Notes under the pieces: generated by a model
The model's database searches: none
Seen by the model: the letters and a program-made list of their open reading frames with translations, nothing else
Told to the model about the DNA's origin: nothing
DNA from: Cryptomeria japonica
Lineage: Eukaryota > Streptophyta > Pinopsida > Cupressales > Cupressaceae
Length of the DNA: 64,000 nt
NCBI RefSeq assembly: GCF_030272615.1
Contig: NC_081411.1
Span: forward strand, 153,067,971 to 153,131,970
Reading direction: 5' to 3'
Program-made: the position numbers and the translations under genes
Shown: positions 12,438-22,550 of the stretch, piece by piece
How positions within the stretch are numbered: position 1 is the first letter of the stretch
How the letters are laid out: each line of letters begins with the position of its first letter

Positions 12438-13462
12438 GAATGCAAGGAGCCTTCTATGTAGCTAAAGAGAAGATCTATGGAGTATTTAACAACATTCAAA
12501 AAACCTATATAGCATTCATCAAGCTTTCTTTCATCAATTGGGGGCTTTTGAAGAGATGAGAAAGCAATAGGAGATCACCGACTGAAGATTGTCTTGTACC
12601 TCTCCCTTGGGGTTGGGTATGATTTCATGTTGTTTCTATGTCTTTGTATGAGCTTCATTACATCAATTTGATTTACATTCATGCTTTATATCACTTTGCA
12701 TCATTGATTTAGAGCATTTACTTTGTCATTTACAAGAAATTAGGGTTTACTCTTAGGGTTGCTCTAGATTCTTTACTCTTATCCTAGGATCTTGCACATG
12801 CACAAGGTTCTTGCACACACTATTTTACTTTACAAATCAGCTATTCATTGATGTGGAAATCACCAAAATGGGAGTTTGACTAAGGCAAAACCTTATTTTT
12901 TAGCTGCAGATGCAGGTTCAGATCTGAGCATCATTGGAAGTTTCAGGACTGGCAGAGTGCACAGGGACATTTCCGAGGTCCAAAATTCACCAAAAAACCC
13001 TAGGATAGGGCCATGGCACCCTGGTCCTCCCTATTGTTAGCAAGGTTTGGTAGAACAATAGGTTTTAGATCTCAGTTTCTAGTTTCATAGGTACAACTTC
13101 AGGTCTGCAGAATCAAGACAGTGGCACAACACCTTGGTGCCAGGAATTTTGTCTCAGATTTCTAACACAAGTTTACCTCTGAATTTGCCTCCTAATCTAT
13201 ACTTTTCAACAACATATTAGTCATTCTCAGTTCTGCATCTTCAAATTAGGGTTGTTTATGCATACATGTATTTTAGGTTGAATCATTCAAATCTGCACTC
13301 TTGCATCACTTCTTCCCCTCTTTTGCAACAAAGGAATAGAAACCTTAAGAGGTAATCCTCGACTCTATCTTCCTCACAAGAAGTAGCTGAAGTGTATTAA
13401 CTCCCTAGGATCTTTCGTATTCTACAGTGTCTACATGAGAGCGGGATTAGGACTTGTTTTCT

Positions 13463-13899
13463 TAGTCTCACTTTTCCCCTTACACACCTAGAAGATCTTT
13501 TAGGATATCTAGAAGAAAAAAGACCAATCTTATTGCACGAAAAATATTTAAAGGGAACTTTTCCTTCATACTTACTTCCAATCGGTCCTTTAGGGATTCT
13601 CTTAGCAATTAGGGCTTCCAAATGTTTAAGTTCTCTGTCTTCTATCTCTTTAGCATATAACTCTTTCCAATCTATCTTCTACTTACTGGAGGTAGATGCT
13701 TTAAATGTAGTCTCTATTTTAGTAGCATTCTGATCTCCAAGCTCTTCAAGTTCAAAAGAAGTCAATTTACCAAGTAATGTATCTTTGGTAACAGGGGTAT
13801 TTGGCATAGTGTGGAGTTCATTTATTACAATAGCCTTCATCTTGTAAGCCAGAGGTAGAAATCTCAGAATTTTTGAAACAATCTCATCCTCATTAACTA
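13463..13899 (-). pseudogene. Copia-1 gag, middle part with degenerate zinc knuckle
   Basis: Minus-strand gag segment between two insertions. From 13899 leftwards it reads EDEIVSKILRFLPLAYKM, then GKLTSFELEELGD, a TAG after TSSK, then DWKELYAKEIEDRELKHLEA and the knuckle YFSCNKIGLFSSRYP at ~13500-13550. In the knuckle two Cys became Tyr and the His became Leu, so zinc binding is lost. This matches the UBN2-type gag domain of plant copia elements. AACTA at its right end is one copy of the NA-1 target duplication; TAGTC at its left end matches 3354-3358. Confidence 0.8.
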
Positions 13900-14700
13900 T
13901 GTTAGGATTAATGATAGTTCCAAAGATACTGAGGGGGGGGGGGGGGGGTGGGGTGAATTAGTATCTAACCGGTTAACAGAATATTTGACCTTATTAAGTA
14001 TTTTGCATTCCAAAATAATGTACTAATAAACAAGAATTAATGCAATAAATAGGAACAATAAAGACAACATAGAAAAAACACCATAACACAAGATGTTTAA
14101 TGAGGAAACACGGTGTGGGAAAAACCTCGGTGGGATTTGTGACCCACAATATTCACTCACTAGCCAATGAATAAATATTACTTACAAGGAGGTGCTTGCA
14201 CATGCAGGAAGGGCAACTACCTAGAGCTCACTGCTCAATCACAAGATAGAAGTCTCACCAACTTACAAAATGGATTATGAAAATCCAATACAATGTACTG
14301 CTTCAAATTAGCATCAACTATGCCAAGTTCAGTACCGGTTTAAGCTCATACTATAACCATAAACCTTATACAAAATTTGCCTTAATATTCGTTCATCACT
14401 TCTCCTCTATCCTCTATCATATCTAAATGATTTACAAGATCTCATACATATATGAGTCTATTACAATATTCCATGTTGGCTTTACAAAAAGATATTTACA
14501 ATTAAATACAATAAACACAAATTTATTTCTGTCGGCTAGGGTGCCGGTATACATTGTTGTCATTGCTGGTGAAGTGTCTATCAGTGCCAGTGCCTGTTGG
14601 TGATTTACTAGATGAATGTTGGGTGGTTTCTTGAAGGTTTTCAATAGGTTTCCATCAATGACAACACCATCATTTCTCACTAGAGTGTAGAATGCCAACA
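13900..14700 (-). repeat. NA-1 3' LTR (left copy)
   Basis: 801 bp. Contains a G-run followed by TGAATTAGTATCTAA and the motif GGGAAAAACCTCGGTGGG, both also found in its partner LTR. The long G-run is at ~13933-13953. Confidence 0.87.
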
Positions 14701-14969
14701 ATCTCCCCCTTTGGCATTGATGGCAACACTCATGAGAAAAATCCAAAAATTTGTTTCCAAAAATGAAGTCCAAAAAGTTACCAAAAATGTGTGCTCCCCC
14801 TGAGCAGATGATCTCCTCTGCTTAGCCATTTTTTTTGGTCCACCACTCCCCCTTTGACATCCATGACAAAGGTTGTCAAAAATTGTCAAATGACTGCAGA
14901 ATTTCACCTTGAAGTTTGTAACCAGTTGGTTACAATCTAAAATATGTTGGCCAAAACCAAGTTTAAACT
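14701..14969 (-). promoter_or_regulatory. NA-1 polypurine tract region, with a second tract
   Basis: On the minus strand AAAGGGGGAGAT abuts the 3' LTR (14701-14713), the expected plus-strand primer. A second, near-identical tract (TCAAAGGGGGAG) lies at about 14846-14857. The stretch is otherwise non-coding. Confidence 0.7.
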
Positions 14970-17900
14970 CTATATGAATCTATTTTTGTCTTTCATGGTT
15001 GCCTCAGTTCTTTGGATTGTACTAGTGAGATGATGCATATTCTCCTTTGCTGACTTTTTCCCTTGAATTAATGCCTTAGAGATCTCTTTCCTCAGAGAGA
15101 TAAGGTCGTCTAATTTAGGACTAAGTTTGTGCTTAAGCTCTCTGGCATTTGCCTTGATCATTTCTTTCTCTTTCTCTAATTTCTCCATCTTTTCCTCAAA
15201 TCTTGCTATCTCTTGCTCAATAATTGATATAGGTTCAGATGAACCAATGATATTATCGGCTATATCATCTATCTCTTTTTGTACTGTGCTTATTTTCTTT
15301 TCAATATCCCGTGTTAACAGATGTGGCTTGCATGTGTCCCTGTACAATTCCTTGTACTCCAAATTTGTTTTATTCAGTGCCGGTAAAAGTGTGGTAATGT
15401 GTTCCCTACACTTCTTTATTGTTTCCTCAAAGAATTTTTCTTTTTCCTTTTCAATTTTCTCTTTAAATGTTTCCACATTTATTTGATCAACTATTAAAAT
15501 ATTTCCAGAAATGAATTTAGACAATGTGTCTAACTGTCCTAAAGAATCCTTTACATTATCTACATTGCATTTTGGTGCAATCATCTTAAGAATAGGAATA
15601 GTGTCATCAATTTCCTTATAGGCCAATGCATTACAATCCGTTATCTTCTTTATTGAGTCTAGAAGTACTTCAGTCACATTTGTAGGTCTGACTTTGCTAA
15701 GTGAAGTACCAGATGTCTAAGCAACTACCTTTACTATCTCAGTGTTTGCAGTACTAGTAATCAATTTTCTTGAATCAACCTCCAGTGGATCAGTTTGAGT
15801 TTGCATTTCAACTAGCAATGGTTTGGGCTTCTCAGTGATTACCGGTTTTGCTATCTCAACATGTACCTGTGTATCTACCACTTTCTCTATTGGTTTCTCT
15901 ATATTATCTACTGCCAATATCTTTGTTTCTGTTAGTTTTACTGTGCCAGCATCTACACTGCCAGTGTTTATTCCACTGTCCAAGGTTTCTTTGAATGTAC
16001 TATTTGCTCTGTTTTCTCTACTTGAATTCAAACCTCAATATTTTTTGTCGGTTGCTCTGCAATGTTTTCAATGTTAGTACTATTATTTTTTACCTCAGTG
16101 CTATCCTTGTCCACTACAATATTCACTTCCTGAGTATCAATATTCATGGTGAATAAAATTTCTGACTCATGTGGTGTGTCAACATTTTCAATAGCTGGTA
16201 TGTCCTCAATATTTGTCGGTGTAGTAACCAAAGGTGGTGGTAGGTTGTCAGTTACTTTTATGTTTGGTAATCCACCAACTTTACCTTTTCCTTTATCTTT
16301 GTCCTTTTGATAAACCTTGAAAGTTTTCTTAGGTCTGTTCAACTCTTCCTTTTTTTCCTTCTCTACAAAAAAGATATCCCATTTATTTGTTGTTTCCTTT
16401 GCAATTTCATTGACTCTACCAACCATTAGGCTCACATGTCGGTGACCACTTGCAAAAAATGATCTGTTAGCTTCACTAATAAGTTCATCAATCTCCTCTA
16501 CAGAGTTAACCGGATGTACTGCTAGAAGTTTTTCAATCTTGAGTTTCTTATCTAGCTCCATAACTGCAATCCTCTTAGCATCTAACCTTCTATACAATTC
16601 ATTAGGAAAATCATCTACAACTTCTATTAACACTTTCTTGTAAATGTCAAGATGTAGAATAATGTTGTTCTCAATACTTTCCTTTTCTGCATTAGTGAAT
16701 GTATTACATAGTTTGCTCACATTTTCCAAGTTGTCTTCATCAGTGATTTCACTCAATAAGTTATCCAGAGGTGGTATAACCTTTTTTTGTTTCTTCTTTG
16801 GTGTCAACTTCTTTGCCTGTTGTCTTACCGCCTGTTGCTTCTACCTTGGTGTTCTTTTTTTCTTGTGTGGATGAGAGGGTACCAGTGAAGGTTTTCTCTT
16901 CCTATCAGCTCTTTTAAACTCAATAGGTATCTCACTGTTAGATGATGTACCAACCGGTGAAATGTGTGCCTCTGGTTGTAATCCTTCTAGGTCACTTTCC
17001 TTTATTCCAGTTATGTTCATGATGTTTTCTTTTATTTCCTTTACTTTCTTTGATGCACTCCTTATGTACTTTTCTCTTTTCTTTCTTTGTTTCAATGTCT
17101 GTACATCACTCTCAATTGATTTTGCACTACCAAACACCTTTTTTGTTGGTTCTCTAGGTGCTTCTAACAAGGCTTTAGCATAAGTTTCAATAATGTTTAC
17201 ATCTACCTCATACCCCATTTCAGTTACCCATACAGTTCTAGGAAGAACTTCTTCCATCCATATTTCATCCTTTTTAATCAAAAAACATATTTCTTTGTTA
17301 TACTTGTCTACTATACTCTGTGGTAGTCTCTCCCTGGTTTTTATTTTTGCTTGGAAGGTTTTAAAATACTCAGTTATTTTATTTTCTTTATCAGTTCCCA
17401 TGCTGGTGAATATTTCTAGCAATTGTTTTCCTACCGGTATATCATATCCAAAATATTTCTTTCCAATACCAAGAACTTCTTTTGTGAAATATAACATAAG
17501 ACATACCGAAAGATTGCCAAAATGAAATGTTCCTTTCGTATCTCCTTTTATCTTTTTTAGGTTGTCTATTAATTCATCCTTTAGCCACTCACATACATCT
17601 ATTTTTGCATCATTATTCACCATATCATAAGCACTTTTAATGCAAAGACTAGAATCTAAATTGAGTCGGTTTGCATGTGTGGTTTTGTAGCCTAAGATTA
17701 TGCTTATGAATCTGAAATTTACTTCCTTGATGTCATTTACTCTCAGGGATCTGATATCATATGTTGCTCTTGTTAAGGTCATGACTGTGTTGTTAGGTAC
17801 CTTCTTAGTCTTATCTGGCCTACTACCGGTGGAGGGTAAACTTGTCACTGCCCTAAATGCTTCCTTAGTGATTTTGCAAATTGAATCTAGCCAAAGAAAT

Positions 17901-18265
17901 TCTCCATGAACTCTGATAACGACAATTCTCACTACCTCCTTAGGAAATTTAGGGACGCCCAAGATTTCCACAAAAACTAAAGTTTCAATTACCTTGTGTT
18001 CGGGTTTGACATTTCCATTTTCATCACAGATAACAGTTTTAAACATCTTCAACACTTCCTCAGAACCTAATTCCTCAACATTGCAGTGAATATAAATTCT
18101 AGGGTCTTTAGCATAAGCAACACCTTTAGGAATTTTTGAAAAAGCACCTATTGAATCATCTTGCTTAGCTATTTTGGGGATAATCTTAAAAAAGGGCCTA
18201 GGGCATTTCACAATTTCCACAATAGTAGGGTTTCCAATAAATTTCGGAGCAGAGGAGGAAGCCAT
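14970..18265 (-). pseudogene. NA-1 ORF2: large protein of unknown function (two stops, one frameshift)
   Basis: Starts at ATG 18265 (MASSSAPKFIG) and runs ~1,098 codons to a stop at 14970. It is interrupted by TAG at ~16841 and at 15717, both at plausible Gln codons, and a one-base shift at ~16028. The N-terminal ~400 residues look globular (LWLDSICKITKEAFRAV; CEWLKDELIDNLKKIK followed by a hydrophobic FGNLSVCLMLYF). This faintly recalls plant-mobile-domain proteins of other plant transposons, but I do not recognise a family. A basic segment (KRKPSLVPSHPHKKKRTPR) may be a nuclear signal. Then come a Lys-rich middle (DKDKGKGKVGG), a Thr/Val-rich linker and a coiled coil (KEKEKFFEE, EEKMEKLEKEKEMI). 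No RT, integrase or protease motif is present. Confidence 0.75.
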
Positions 18266-18606
18266 TGAAAAATACCTTAAGCTGTCTGATAATGGTTGAG
18301 AGCTTGAGAGAAATCACCTTATTTCTTCGCCTTGGATGCCTTTGCTTGGATTTCATGCTCTCTAAAAGTTTGAATGCTCGGTTAATTGAAAAAGAGGGAA
18401 AACCAATGATTTATAATGTCTTTTCTTCCAACAACTGCATTAAATGCTCATCGGTTAAGTGAAACTTAAAACATCTGCCGGTAGAGAAGAAATCTATCTT
18501 CTCACCATCTACCAAGGCTAATTTGCATGATGTTCAACTTGTTGCAATACCCCCAAAGGGTTACTTCTTAGTTGGATGAAGAATCTCCTACCGGTGGAGT
18601 AATACT
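18266..18606 (-). other. NA-1 spacer between gag and ORF2
   Basis: About 340 bp without an open frame. It could hold a splice site or internal promoter for ORF2, but I see no decisive signal. Confidence 0.4.
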
Positions 18607-19681
18607 CTATTCTACCAGTGAAGGAATAGTCTCATCAACATTCTGATATGTCTTTCTAATCCATTGTCTTGAAAATTCTTGCTTTACCTCATCAACCTTC
18701 TCTTTGCCTTTCAAACTGGGTCCTTTATTGTTTGTCGGTGAAGTCTTGCTTCTACAAAATTTTGGAATATGTCCAATCTTGTTACAAGCATAACAAGTCA
18801 CATTATTCTTCTGATTATCCTTTCCATATCCTATACCGGTTTGTGTTCTGCATTGATTAGATAAGTGCCCAAATGTTCAACAAACGTAACATCTTATATT
18901 GATTATGCAGTTTTTCAAAATTATGACCAACTTTGTTGCATTTGGAACATTGACCGGTGGGTGCATTAGTGTTTTGATTGTTTCTAGATCTACATTGATT
19001 TTCTCTATGACCATACTTGTTACAGTTAAAGAATTTCCCATTAAATTTGTAAGTATTATGTTGTCTTACCAGTTTACTATGATCATGATTGTTTGCAGTA
19101 CCGAAAATTTCTCCAACTTCAAATCCAAGTCCATTAGTATCTCCATTAGGTTTCTGACTTTTCAGCATATCATCAAGTTCTTCTGAACTTTTCTTGAATT
19201 TATCTTTATGTTGATTTGCAGTAGCCAACTCATTTTCTAGAATTCCCATTTGTCTCATAATTTCTGTTTTATCATGTTGCACGTGAATCAAATCTGTCTT
19301 CAACATATCATTTTCATGATTGAGTCTTAGATTTTCATTTCCAACATTATTGAGTCTCCCAGTGAAGTCATCTTCATTCTTCTTTCTGTCTTCAATGTCT
19401 TTACAAAATCTCATAGTCATGTCTTGCATTTCATTCCTCATATTCATGTTTTCTTGCCTCATCTTGTTTACAAGCTCATTAAGAGTTTCCTTTTCATCAT
19501 CATCACTTTGCATCTTCTCATGAAGTTTTTTTCTCTTATTTCTAGCAATAGTAAGATTCTCCTGAATTCCTTGAATGAATTCCTGTGCAGTCCTCAAATC
19601 ATCTTCAAGTTTGATATTCTTCAACTTCTCTGAATCATAGTCTACAAGAGCTCTTTCCAATTGATTTCTTAAGTTCTTCAT
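18607..19681 (-). pseudogene. NA-1 gag C-terminal half: coiled coil plus four zinc knuckles
   Basis: Reads from about ATG 19681 (an acidic lead-in, EEDSDTDTDEEL in another frame, precedes it). A long coiled coil (LEDDLRTAQEFIQGIQENL to ELATANQHKDKF) is followed by LDDMLKSQKPNGDTNGLGFE, a motif also seen in plant copia gag proteins. Then come four CCHC-type knuckles: FNCNKYGHRENQC (first Cys lost), CSKCNKVGHNFEK, CYVC-stop-TFGHLSNQC and CYACNKIGHIPKFC. The N-terminal gag domain that builds particles in copia elements is missing. A frameshift lies near 18900. Knuckles of this kind bind the element RNA for packaging; the natural end is near 18607. Confidence 0.78.
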
Positions 19682-19739
19682 CTGTATCGGTGTCAGAATC
19701 TTCCTCAAGCTGTTAGACTTTTGAAAATAGAGGATCAAT

Positions 19740-19750
19740 CTATGATACCA
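19740..19750 (-). promoter_or_regulatory. NA-1 primer-binding site
   Basis: Minus strand TGGTATCATAG, one base off the initiator-Met tRNA primer site, two bases inside the 5' LTR. Confidence 0.75.
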
Positions 19751-19752
19751 AT

Positions 19753-20521
19753 TGTTAGGATTAATGATAGTCCCAAGGATAATGAGAGGGGGGGGTGAAT
19801 CAATATCTAAATGGTTAATAGAATATTTGACCTTATTAAGTATTTTGCATTCCAAAATAGTGTACAGGTAAACACGAATTAATGCAGTAAATAGGAACAA
19901 TAAAGACAACATAGAAAACACACCATAACACAAGATGTTTAACAAGGAAACCCGGTGTGGGAAAAACCTTGGTGGGATTTGTGACCCACAATATTCACTC
20001 ACTGGCCAATGAATAAATATTACTTACAATGAGGTGCCTGCACATGTAGGAAGGCCAACTGCCTAGAGCTCACTGCTCAATCACAAGATAGAAGTCTCAC
20101 TAACTTACAAAATGGATTATGAAAATCCTATACAATGTACTGCTTCAAATCAACATCAACTATGCTAGGTTCAATACCGATTTAAGCTCATACTATAACC
20201 ATAAAACTTATACAAAATCTACCTTAATATTCGCTCATCACTTCTCCTCTACCCTCTATCATATCAAAATGATTTACAAGATATCATACATATATGAGTC
20301 TATTACAATATGCCATGTCGGCTTTACAAAAAGATATTTATAATTAAAGACAATAAACAAAAGTTTATTTCTGTCGGCTGGGGTGCTGGTATACATTGTT
20401 GTCGCTGTCGGTGCCTGTCGGTGGTTTACTAGATGAATGTCGGGTTGTTGCATGAAGGTTACTAGTAGGTTGCCATCAATGAAAACACCATCATTTCTCA
20501 CTAGAGTGTAGAATGCCAACA
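19753..20521 (-). repeat. NA-1 5' LTR (right copy)
   Basis: 769 bp, TGTTAGGATTAATGATAG to AATGCCAACA, collinear with 13900-14700 but ~30 bp shorter, with many single-base differences. Confidence 0.87.
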
Positions 20522-20526
20522 AACTG

Positions 20527-20989
20527 TTCCACCACAACATTTGATTCCCATGATAATATCATTCACTCTATCCATAAGAGAATTTATCTTCTCATCTACT
20601 TCCATCTTCAAATTTTCACATCTCACCCGGTAACCTTCAAGTTTTTCAATCTTTACTGCTTGGTTTCCTTCATATAGAGTTTCAAACTTCAACCAAATCT
20701 AATTTGCATTTTCTAGATCTATTACATTCAACAATTTTTCATCAAATAGGGAACTTAACAATGCTTCTTTTGCTCTGACATCATTATCAACATTCTTCTG
20801 TTCTTCAGTAGGTGCCGGAGTTCCAGAACTAGGATCATGAGGTGTATAACCTTTTTTTTGTTATCTCCCATATCTCAGCTCCAAGACATCTCAGATGAAT
20901 CTTCATTCACTCCTCCATAATTTGTAATTTATACCATCAAATTTGGGACTCTCCTTCTGATAGAAATTAGATGAAGAAACTGGTGCCAT
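20527..20989 (-). pseudogene. Copia-1 gag N-terminus (broken)
   Basis: Starts at ATG 20989 on the minus strand: MAPVSSSNFYQKESPKFDG then NYKLWRS, the usual copia gag opening. It continues through GYTPHDPSSGTPAP, LLSSLFDEKLLNVIDLENA, KFETLYEGNQAVKIEKLEGY and EVDEKINSLMDRVNDIIMGI up to the NA-1 insertion. Stops occur near 20905, 20890, 20860 and 20698, several where Trp or Gln is expected. Reading continues on the other side of NA-1 at 13899 in the same protein order. The start is supported by a primer site ~45 bp upstream. Confidence 0.8.
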
Positions 20990-21031
20990 CGGATCTCCTC
21001 AATCGGTTAAGCTTCTGCAGAGAGGACCCCA

Positions 21032-21042
21032 CTCTGATACCA
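21032..21042 (-). promoter_or_regulatory. Copia-1 primer-binding site
   Basis: TGGTATCAGAG on the minus strand, two bases from the LTR edge at 21045. Confidence 0.85.
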
Positions 21043-21044
21043 AT

Positions 21045-22262
21045 TGTTAACAAGTTTTAGTTCCAATTGTTAAAATGAACCGGAGGAAAACTGAGGGGGG
21101 GGGGGGTGAATAAGTTTTCCTCAAGTTAAACAATTATTCCAAATTATAAACCTTCTATCGAAGCACAATGAAAATAACATAGTGAAAGATAAAGCATAAA
21201 AGTACAAAACACACAACACCAATATTTTTGACTTGAAAAACCCAATTAAGGGAAAAACCACGGTGGGAAACCCTACCCATAGTCAGATAATACTTCTGCA
21301 ATAGTATGTGAAATATTACAATGGGGATATCACTTGCAATCAGGCCAACTGCCTAGAGCGCATTGCTCAACACAAAAGGGAAGTCTCGCTGACTTACACA
21401 AACAACACACTACAATCCAGAGGAAATGAACTATTGAAATAGCATCTCCTAATGCTCTATACAGTTCCAGTTAAGCACAAATATCTGCCGTGTAATACCA
21501 AACTCTCCTCAAACCTTCATTGAATGATATAACCTTGTTCCTACATAAACCACTCTCTAATAATGCAGACATAACAACACCATATAAATTACATGAATAT
21601 ATCACCTATATATACATATCATCAACCTTGATAAACAAGGTCAGCTAAACCCTAAACCCATAACCCATAATTACAAAAATTACATCACACGATACCACCA
21701 GACCAATATCATTATTTACATTACATAGCATGGACCTAATTCAAATTCCCAAACAATTATATCCACCTAAAATTCTGCTGACAAAATGCAACACATTATG
21801 CCAACCGGTAGAAACCCTCAATATCAATAACATAGAATAACCAACCGGACCCAAATAGGATCACCAAATCATCACACCAGCCAATGTGAAGCCACCAAAC
21901 AATTAGGACATGATCAAGAAAACCTTCAACACATAACAAACCATTTCTAGAAGCCGGACCAAAATCACTTAACCATTTCGTCAACCGGTACCAAGAATAT
22001 CAATCGATAAACCAAAACATAAATGATAACTTTTGAAGCACCAAATCATGAACCAATTGAATATGACAGGCATATAATCATCCTGAATAACCATCCAAAA
22101 CCAAATCCAACAATCAGATCATACCAGATCAAAATCTCTAGAAAGCTCAACCAAAACCAACTCAAACTAGAATAGGTCAACAAACAACTGGGACAGGTCA
22201 GTAACCAACCAGACCAATGTTGACATCAATGACAACACAATCAATTCCTGCATAATGCCAAT
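21045..22262 (-). repeat. Copia-1 5' LTR
   Basis: Begins (plus strand) TGTTAACAAG next to the primer site. The other end is placed near AATGCCAA at ~22262 by likeness to the NA-1 LTR end and is approximate. It carries the same G-run plus TGAATAAG (~21092-21110) and GGGAAAAACCACGGTGGG (~21251) as NA-1. The second LTR is outside the window, so its length cannot be verified. Confidence 0.65.
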
Positions 22263-22550
22263 GATTACAATGAATTCTTCATCAAACTCTATCTAATGTG
22301 AGTCAATATCATGAATTTCTACTTGCTTTGAGGTAGATGGTGGTTGTGTTTGGAGGGAACTGAGGTTGATAAGATCCACCCTCGGGCTCTTGGTCCTATC
22401 TTTCTAATGTTCCTCTTTTGGAGTTATTCCTAGGAGATGTTGAGAGAATTGCCCACGATCATTAAGAATCATGTACCCTTAGTTGGTACTTCTCCCTAAG
22501 ACAATTAGTCTGACACCTATGGTTCTCAACTTTGTGATGATATACCTAGG

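Larger units (their letters stand above)
3359..13462 (+). mobile_element. LTR-X: solo-LTR-like block split by GypA
   Basis: Non-coding block of ~1.6 kb in two parts (3359-3942 and 12438-13462) between the copies of TAGTC at 3354-3358 and 13463-13467 in Copia-1 gag. No gag or pol is present. Its GTTTGACTAAGGCAAAAC stretch (~12870) and the ACCATGTACA-type stretch (~3715) resemble the LTR and leader of GypB and GypC, suggesting a solo LTR of a related gypsy family in plus orientation. The ends are not clean TG..CA (left TA, right CT), so the exact limits are uncertain. Confidence 0.5.
13900..20521 (-). mobile_element. NA-1: non-autonomous copia-like LTR element with a pol-replacing ORF
   Basis: LTRs at 13900-14700 and 19753-20521, TGTTAGG...CCAACA, in direct orientation. 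A 5-bp target duplication AACTA (13895-13899) / AACTG (20522-20526) lies in Copia-1 gag. On the minus strand the internal region has a Met-tRNA-type primer site (19740-19750), a C-terminal gag with a row of zinc knuckles (18607-19681), a long ORF of unknown function (14970-18265) and a polypurine tract at 14701-14713. No protease, integrase, RT or RNase H is present, so it must have been moved by another copia element. Confidence 0.88.
1..22262 (-). mobile_element. Copia-1: Ty1/copia retrotransposon, nested and truncated by window edge
   Basis: Minus-strand Ty1/copia element in three pieces: 5' LTR, primer site and gag start (20527-22262), middle gag (13463-13899), and gag end, protease, integrase, RT, RNase H (53-3358). 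The pieces read in the right copia order (gag-PR-IN-RT-RH) once the two inserted blocks (3359-13462 and 13900-20521) are removed, and gag sequence resumes on the far side of each. The 3' LTR lies beyond position 1. That the pieces are one element is inference from order, strand and matching breakpoints. Confidence 0.8.

Noticed and set aside
13933-13953. Long G-run as a telomeric or engineered G-quadruplex feature
   Set aside because: It is a homopolymer expansion of a G-run present in the same place in related copia LTRs, with no telomere-type repeat.
15127-15486. Plus-strand hydrophobic ORFs such as 15127-15486, 17193-17525 and 19320-19633
   Set aside because: They are antisense shadows of the NA-1 coiled-coil and gag frames, and have no start context or family likeness.
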